Shown here in pieces: positions 5,691 to 9,195 of a stretch of 9,195 nucleotides of DNA. Every line of letters begins with the position of its first letter. The first letter of the stretch is position 1. The position numbers were made by a program, and so were the translations under genes. The notes under the pieces are model-generated. The model was not told the origin of the DNA, did no database searches, and worked only from the letters and a program-made list of their open reading frames with translations. Source of the stretch: an uncultured Opitutia bacterium (GTDB lineage: Bacteria > Verrucomicrobiota > Verrucomicrobiia > Opitutales > UBA953); the NCBI GenBank assembly GCA_903882335.1, contig CAIRWP010000343.1:1-9195 (forward strand), in the 5' to 3' direction.

Positions 5691-6311
5691 ATGAGCCGCC
5701 CGACCGTCCTGCTTCTCCTCGCCGCCTCCCTCCTCGCCACCGACGCGTTCGGCCAGAGCCCGTTCGAGACCAAGCCGAAGCCGGCCGACAAGCCCGCGCC
5801 GGCTGATTCCGCCGCCCCCGGGACGGTGTCATCCTCGGAAAATCCTGAACTCAAGGCCCAGCTCGAGAAACTCCGCGCGATGTCGCGCGAGGAGCGCCAA
5901 GCGTGGCTGAAAGAACACCCGGAAGCGGCCGAGAGGATCAAGCAGGCCATGGCCGGCGCCGAAGGTCGCGGCCGCAAGCCCGGTGAAGCCAGCTCCCCGA
6001 GCGTCAGCCGGGATCGCTTCGCCGAGTTCGCCAAGGCCCATCCCGAACTCAAGGAGGCCATCGAGAAGCTCAAGGCGATGACGCCCGAGGAGCGACAGGC
6101 CTGGCTGAAGGAACACCCCGAAGCGGCCGAGAAGATCGAAAAGGCCAAAGGCAACCTGCGTGAGCGCGCCCAGAACCTCACCCCGGAGCAGCAGGAGCAG
6201 CTCAAGGCCCGGATGAAGGAACGGTTCGAGAAGCTTTCGCCCGAGGAACGCGCGGAGCTGCTGAAGAAGCGCCCCGAACTCAAGGAGAAGCTCGGCGAAG
6301 CGGCCAAGTAA
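5691..6311 (+). CDS. Small secreted helical repeat protein (PEERQAWLKEHPEAAE repeats)
   Basis: Encodes 206 residues. A signal peptide is clear: MSRPTVLLLLAASLLATDAF with a likely cut after AFG (21). A Pro/Lys/Ala-rich linker (24-45) follows. The mature part is very rich in Glu, Lys, Ala and Arg and is almost all predicted helix. Two 33-residue repeats (52-84 and 118-150) are identical at 25 positions, with a 15-residue exact block starting EERQAWLKEHPEAAE in both; a weaker third copy is at about 163-200 (LSPEERAELLKKRPELKEKL). The near match also shows at DNA level, so the duplication is fairly young. It resembles DUF3106-type periplasmic helical proteins, but no function can be assigned. The gene starts 37 bases after the YbjN-like gene; the gap contains a 6-bp stem GGGGTT/AACCCC with no U-tract. 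It may belong to the same transcript. It faces the gene at 6336-7127 with only 24 bases between stops and no visible terminator. Confidence 0.85.
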   Translation: MSRPTVLLLLAASLLATDAFGQSPFETKPKPADKPAPADSAAPGTVSSSENPELKAQLEKLRAMSREERQAWLKEHPEAAERIKQAMAGAEGRGRKPGEASSPSVSRDRFAEFAKAHPELKEAIEKLKAMTPEERQAWLKEHPEAAEKIEKAKGNLRERAQNLTPEQQEQLKARMKERFEKLSPEERAELLKKRPELKEKLGEAAK

Positions 6312-6335
6312 GCCGCAGGCCGCGTCCCTCCGCGC

Positions 6336-7127
6336 TCACTTGCCCGGCGGACGTTCGAAGGCCTGGTAACTGTCCGCAAGCTTCGCCAACGCGAAGTAGG
6401 CGTCGCGGTAGAGGCTAGCCTCATAGTCGCCGATCATCGGACCTGCGACCGTGCCATCGATGTCCGCCCGGATCGCCTGGGCGGCGAACGTCACCTGTGC
6501 GCGGCCATAAGCCAGGCGGGTCGCCGAGAGCTCGACGAAACTCCGGCGAACCTCGTCCGGCAGATGCTTCTTCGCCAACACCGCTTTCACGCAGCGGTCG
6601 ATCTCCAGCCGCCACAGGTAAGAGGCTTCCGCGGCCACGGCCATGAGATCCTGGGTGCTCACCGGCTCGAGCGACTTGAGGTAACCGTCGATGGGGTGGA
6701 TCGGGGCGCCCTGCTTGTTCACCCCGGACCACAGGGTCAGGTGCGTGCGGGTCTCCGGGTCGTAGATTGTCGCCCCGCGACCGGCCTCGTAGCACAGCAG
6801 GAGCTCCTTGCCCGCCGGCCAGGCGTCGACCTTCTTCCAGCCGAAGGCCGTCAGATCGAGGCTCAGCACCCGTCCATCCACGAGGCGGGAGGCGTTGACG
6901 TCATGATAACTCTTCCACTTCACCGACTCCGCCTGCAGGACGCCTTCCAAGGGCTGCGCCTGACGCTGCGCACGTAGCTTGACCACGGCCGCACGCCAGC
7001 CTTCCCCTTCGCCGGGCTTCACGGCCCACTCCACCGACGGCTCGGCGGCGACCTTCGGCCCGGGGGTCTCCGCGGCCCCGACGCACGCGCCGGCGAACAA
7101 CAGGCCCATCAACAGCGGGGAATTCAT
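6336..7127 (-). CDS. Secreted protein of unknown function, weak LprI/DUF1311-like C-terminal part
   Basis: Encodes 263 residues. The N-terminus MNSPLLMGLLFAGACVGAAE has a hydrophobic core and an AXA-like cut site near 18-19, so export is likely, but the n-region has no Lys or Arg, which is unusual. Cys15 sits in a poor lipobox (AGAC). Residues 25-150 are a mixed strand region with conserved-looking aromatic and Gly positions (GWRAAVVKL, WKSYHDV, ATIYDPETRTHLTLWSG) that I do not recognise. The C-terminal third (about 165-258) is helical; the stretch AGPMIGDYEASLYRDAYFAL recalls the end of LprI-type domains (GSxAPMIxxxCLxxLTxxR), but the cysteines of that family are missing, so the likeness is weak. 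Alternative: an unrelated periplasmic helical domain. The gene lies between the repeat island on its 5' side and the convergent secreted protein gene on its 3' side. Confidence 0.75.
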   Translation of the reverse strand: MNSPLLMGLLFAGACVGAAETPGPKVAAEPSVEWAVKPGEGEGWRAAVVKLRAQRQAQPLEGVLQAESVKWKSYHDVNASRLVDGRVLSLDLTAFGWKKVDAWPAGKELLLCYEAGRGATIYDPETRTHLTLWSGVNKQGAPIHPIDGYLKSLEPVSTQDLMAVAAEASYLWRLEIDRCVKAVLAKKHLPDEVRRSFVELSATRLAYGRAQVTFAAQAIRADIDGTVAGPMIGDYEASLYRDAYFALAKLADSYQAFERPPGK

Positions 7128-7174
7128 GGAGGACCAACCTAACCCGCTCCACCGCCGATTTCCACACCTGTTTA

Positions 7175-7251
7175 AGGCGAACGGGGTTCGCGAGCGGTTA
7201 GCGGTTAGGCCGATGTGGCTTCAGGTAGGGCTGACCGTCCCGGTCGGCCGC
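7175..7251 (+). repeat. 77-base block, copy A (2 heptamers plus REP)
   Basis: Begins with AGGCGAACGGGGTTCGCGA (a GCGAAC/GTTCGC stem), carries two GCGGTTA heptamers (7194-7207), then a fixed stretch to the REP-like hairpin. Apart from heptamer number it is identical to the block at 7411-7501. It lies about 50 bases upstream of the secreted-protein start at 7127. Confidence 0.85.
7224..7249 (+). repeat. REP-like element 5
   Basis: GGTAG at 7224-7228, arms GGCTGACC (7229-7236) and GGTCGGCC (7242-7249) around GTCCC. Seven pairs are Watson-Crick and one is a T/G wobble. Identical in sequence to the elements at 7259-7284 and 7474-7499. Confidence 0.7.
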
Positions 7252-7258
7252 GTCTCTA

Positions 7259-7284
7259 GGTAGGGCTGACCGTCCCGGTCGGCC
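7259..7284 (+). repeat. REP-like element 6 (tandem copy)
   Basis: Exact copy of the element at 7224-7249, in the same orientation and separated from it by 9 bases. The repeat unit is just GGTAG plus the hairpin plus GC, which shows the true borders of the element: the heptamer block in front of copies 5 and 7 is not duplicated here. Confidence 0.7.
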
Positions 7285-7369
7285 GCCGGCATGGGGTCTG
7301 GCTTCAGCATGCGAAGCATGATGGTGCCTGACCCCGTTGCCGGCATATCGCGAAGCGAAGCCAGACCCC
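7285..7369. repeat. Nested inverted repeats around GCATGC-GAA and TCGC-GAA hairpins
   Basis: GGGGTCTGGCTTC (7293-7305) is repeated exactly in reverse complement at 7357-7369. A second, imperfect inverted pair joins 7285-7305 to 7325-7344 (both begin GCCGGC and contain GGGGTC). At the centre of each half is a small stem with the same loop: GCATGC-GAA-GCATG (7307-7320) and TCGC-GAA-GCGA (7348-7358). The segment can thus fold in two mutually exclusive ways. It sits between REP-like elements and has no coding potential. Confidence 0.6.
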
Positions 7370-7370
7370 G

Positions 7371-7409
7371 CGTTTCGGCCGCGGACCAGCAGGGACGCTG
7401 GTCCCTACC
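7371..7409 (-). repeat. 39-base repeat with REP-like element 7, copy 1
   Basis: On the minus strand GGTAG is followed by arms GGACCAGC/GCTGGTCC around a 6-base loop (hairpin 7383-7404), then a GC-rich tail that includes CGGCCG. The 39 bases are repeated exactly at 7502-7540. The orientation is opposite to elements 5 and 6. Confidence 0.7.
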
Positions 7410-7410
7410 G

Positions 7411-7501
7411 AGGCGAACGGGGTTCGCGAGCGGTTGGGGGTTGGCGGTTAGCGGTTAGGCCGATGTGGCTTCAGGTAGGGCTGACCGTCCCGGTCGGCCG
7501 C
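7411..7501 (+). repeat. 91-base block, copy B (4 heptamers plus REP)
   Basis: Same as the block at 7175-7251 but with four heptamers (GCGGTTG, GGGGTTG, GCGGTTA, GCGGTTA at 7430-7457) in place of two. The 14-base length difference is exactly two units. REP-like element 8 occupies 7474-7499 and is identical to elements 5 and 6. Confidence 0.85.
7474..7499 (+). repeat. REP-like element 8
   Basis: Third identical copy of the GGTAG hairpin with arms GGCTGACC/GGTCGGCC. It is followed three bases later by the oppositely oriented 39-base repeat, so the two form a head-to-head pair, as in BIME-type REP clusters. Confidence 0.7.
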
Positions 7502-7540
7502 CGTTTCGGCCGCGGACCAGCAGGGACGCTGGTCCCTACC
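7502..7540 (-). repeat. 39-base repeat with REP-like element 9, copy 2
   Basis: Exact duplicate of 7371-7409, hairpin at 7514-7535 with CTAC (GTAG on the minus strand) at 7536-7539. It lies 154 bases beyond the M24 peptidase stop codon, so the operon transcript may reach it. Confidence 0.7.
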
Positions 7541-7570
7541 TTAGAGGCAATCACATCACCCCTTGCCAGC

Positions 7571-7687
7571 TTGCCCACGTGCCCCCTGCAGCCCCTTGCC
7601 CACGTGTCACCGTGCCCACGTGCCCCCTGCTGCCCCCCATCGACTCAGCACTCTGTACTCGATCCAGCACTCGACTCAGCACTCCGT
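7571..7687. repeat. Low-complexity degenerate direct repeats after the M24 gene
   Basis: Two sub-regions. TTGCCCACGTGCCCCCTGC (7571-7589) recurs at 7612-7630 with one change, and a partial copy lies at 7597-7606. Then CGACTCAGCACTC at 7641-7653 recurs at 7672-7684, with ACTC-led heptamers (ACTCAGC, ACTCTGT, ACTCGAT) in register between. The unit sequences differ from the GCGGTTR arrays but the unit size is similar. The end of the tract is seven bases from the stop of the M24 gene (TGA at 7694-7696). I see no gene in 7128-7693. Confidence 0.6.
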
Positions 7688-7693
7688 CCCCCA

Positions 7694-8863
7694 TCACTTC
7701 CAACTCAACCCATCACCCAAGCGATTCAGGTTCTCGAAGCCATTCTGGGTCACGATGACCATGTCCTCGATGCGGACGCCACCCAGGTCGCGCCGGTACA
7801 AGCCGGGCTCGACGGTGAGCGCTTCCCCGGCGAGCAGAGGCGGGCCCTTGAGGTCGAGCAGCGGGGGTTCGTGCACGTCGATGCCGATACCGTGGCCGGT
7901 GCCGTGCGTGATCGCGCAGTAGGAGAGCGGGGCATCGGCCTTGGGCAGACCCCAGCCGTAGCCGGCGTCGAGCATGGCCTGGACGGTCGCGCGGTGCACG
8001 GCCTCGCCGGTGGCGCCGACCTTGATGACGCCTTCAGCGGCGGCCTTCGCGGCGCGCACGGCGGCGTGCATGCGCTTCACCTCGTCGGGGATGTCGCCGT
8101 GGACCACGGTGCGGGTGCAATCGCCGTTATAGCGGGTGCGCCCGTCGCGCGGGAAGATGTCGACGATGACGGGCTGGCCGGTGCGCAGTTCGCCGTAACC
8201 GTAGAAATGGCAGTCGGCCGCGCCGGGTCCGCCGGCGATGATCGACTTGGGATTGGTGAACCCCTGGTCGAGGAGCCAGCGGTCGACGAGCGTACGCACG
8301 CGTTCCGAGGTCAGGGGCGAGCCTTCGTGCAGCAGGACGCCGTCGGCCCGGGCGGTGGCCCGCGCGATGGTCTCGCAGGCGAGCAGAATGGCGCCTTCGG
8401 TGACGCGCTGGGCCTCGCGCAGGTGGACGATTTCCTCGGGGCTCTTCTGGCGACGTTCGTTCACCCAGCGATCCGGCTCGCAGGCGACGTCGATACCGAC
8501 CTGGCGGATCTGGTCCACCACGAGCAGCGGGAGGGAACGGTCGCCGACCACGTGGGTGACGCCGGCGCGGCGGAGGCATTCGGCGGCGGCCTGCGCGTTG
8601 GCGGTCTCGCGATCGCCGGAGAGCCCGCCGGCCGGGGCGAAGTCCGCCGGGCAGGCGACGCGGTCGACGCGCGCGAACTGGCGGGCGCGGTCCATCTCGA
8701 TGTCGCGCAGGATCAGCACGGACTCGAAGCCGCCGTCCTTGGGCAACTCGACCAGGACGACCTGGTCGCCGACGGAGAAGCCGATGCGCCAGTAGATGAT
8801 GCTCTGGGTGGCGGGGATGCCGGCGGCGACGTAGGCGCGGCAAGGGGCGGAAGCGGTGGTCAT
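7694..8863 (-). CDS. M24 family metallopeptidase (Xaa-Pro aminopeptidase/prolidase type)
   Basis: Encodes 389 residues. The C-terminal pita-bread domain (about 145-380) has all five metal ligands of the family: D235 (VIVDIFPRDG), D248 (YNGDCTRT), H324 (HGTGHGIGIDVHE), E352 (LTVEPGLY) and E366 (VRIEDMV). H219 (DCHFYG) and H331 match the usual substrate-side histidines. The N-terminal 1-140 is a creatinase/prolidase-type domain with lower conservation. Members bind two Mn, Zn or Co ions and cut the bond before proline in peptides or dipeptides. No signal peptide is seen, so it is cytoplasmic. The start codon overlaps the stop of the upstream DPP IV-like gene by four bases (ATGA), so the two are translationally coupled. 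Exact substrate (aminopeptidase P against prolidase) cannot be told from sequence alone. Confidence 0.92.
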   Translation of the reverse strand: MTTASAPCRAYVAAGIPATQSIIYWRIGFSVGDQVVLVELPKDGGFESVLILRDIEMDRARQFARVDRVACPADFAPAGGLSGDRETANAQAAAECLRRAGVTHVVGDRSLPLLVVDQIRQVGIDVACEPDRWVNERRQKSPEEIVHLREAQRVTEGAILLACETIARATARADGVLLHEGSPLTSERVRTLVDRWLLDQGFTNPKSIIAGGPGAADCHFYGYGELRTGQPVIVDIFPRDGRTRYNGDCTRTVVHGDIPDEVKRMHAAVRAAKAAAEGVIKVGATGEAVHRATVQAMLDAGYGWGLPKADAPLSYCAITHGTGHGIGIDVHEPPLLDLKGPPLLAGEALTVEPGLYRRDLGGVRIEDMVIVTQNGFENLNRLGDGLSWK

Positions 8864-9195
8864 GAGGTGAAGGCGGTGGGTCGGGGCTCGGCGGGGAGGT
8901 GCGCTCGGAGGTAGTCGGTGAGGGTCGCGTAGAGGTGGCGCTTGGTGTTGGCGCCTTCGTCGATCGAGTGCGAACGGTTAGGGTACGAGACCTGCGCGAA
9001 GGGCTTGTGGAGCCGCACGAGCTCGTTCACGAGGACCTCGCAGTTCTGGTAGTGGCAGTTGTCGTCGCCGGTGCCGTAGACGAGCAGGAGCTTGCCTTGG
9101 AGGCCGGCCGCGTGGGTCACCGGGGAGCCGTCGGTGAAGCCGGCGACGTTGTCGTCCGGCAGGCCCATGTAGCGTTCCTGGTAGATGGTGTCGTA
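8860..9195 (-). CDS. C-terminal part of a dipeptidyl peptidase IV-like serine peptidase (S9B), cut by right edge
   Basis: The last 111 residues are in the window; the frame is open to the right edge, where it reads YDTIYQERYMGLP. This, with LQGKLLLVYGTGDDNCHYQN (catalytic Asp) and YPNRSHSIDEG (catalytic His, residue 76 of the fragment), is the signature end of the alpha/beta-hydrolase domain of S9B peptidases; the nucleophile Ser (GxSxGG) and the beta-propeller lie outside. These enzymes remove X-Pro dipeptides from N-termini, usually in the periplasm or outside the cell. The C-terminal tail (PAEPRPTAFTS) is short and unremarkable. The stop TGA overlaps the start of the M24 peptidase gene in ATGA, giving a two-gene proline-peptide degradation operon. 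An internal Met at 9168 is not the start. Confidence 0.92.
   Translation of the reverse strand, partial: YDTIYQERYMGLPDDNVAGFTDGSPVTHAAGLQGKLLLVYGTGDDNCHYQNCEVLVNELVRLHKPFAQVSYPNRSHSIDEGANTKRHLYATLTDYLRAHLPAEPRPTAFTS

Noticed and set aside
6312..6335. Terminator between the convergent genes
   Set aside because: The 24-base gap has no hairpin with a U-tract on either strand.
4982..6424. 480-codon open frame antisense to the YbjN-like and secreted repeat genes
   Set aside because: Ser/Arg-rich translation with no recognisable domain, opposite two well-supported genes.
7175..7690. CRISPR array
   Set aside because: Repeats are hairpin units in both orientations and 7-base arrays, without regularly spaced identical repeats and unique 30-40 base spacers, and no cas genes.
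7337..8914. 525-codon open frame antisense to the M24 peptidase
   Set aside because: It begins inside the REP repeats and mirrors a clear peptidase; the composition is typical of a shadow frame.

Overview
The window comes from a GC-rich bacterial chromosome with short, crowded genes and repeat-filled spacers. A GntR-type HTH fused to a LacI-type sensor domain, an S9B dipeptidyl peptidase next to an M24 peptidase, secreted proteins without lipid anchors, and few clear Shine-Dalgarno sites would fit Verrucomicrobiota (an Opitutaceae-like organism). That placement is inference; there is no rRNA or other phylogenetic marker. No phage, plasmid, transposase or CRISPR gene is present.

Layout from left to right: (1) the start of a secreted protein gene reading off the left edge (-, 1-207); (2) a GntR/LacI hybrid transcription regulator (-, 490-1572) with an AT-rich upstream region carrying a spaced inverted repeat; (3) a spacer full of hairpins (1573-1927); (4) a cryptochrome/photolyase of the iron-sulfur bacterial class, with all four cluster cysteines (-, 1928-3466); (5) a divergent spacer (3467-3791) with two facing octamer arrays; (6) a rightward group: TPR protein (3792-5105), YbjN-like protein (5114-5653) and a small secreted protein with a duplicated PEERQAWLKEHPEAAE segment (5691-6311); (7) a convergent secreted protein of unknown function (-, 6336-7127); (8) a 566-base repeat island (7128-7693); (9) a leftward two-gene operon with ATGA overlap: DPP IV-like serine peptidase C-terminus (8860-9195, cut by the right edge) followed by an M24 Xaa-Pro peptidase (7694-8863). 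The last pair makes biochemical sense: the first family releases X-Pro dipeptides and the second cuts X-Pro bonds.

The most unusual content is between the genes. All four long spacers hold the same architecture: short hairpins preceded by a GTAG tetranucleotide (nine copies, several unrelated stem sequences, both orientations), which is the signature of REP elements mobilised by RAYT (Y1, IS200-like) transposases, and close to them degenerate arrays of a 7-base unit GCGGTTR or an 8-base GTTG-type unit. Two spacers have these arrays in facing orientation, so the arrays form the ends of 136- and 197-base units. In the last spacer two otherwise identical copies of a 77/91-base block differ by exactly two heptamers, a direct trace of repeat-number change.
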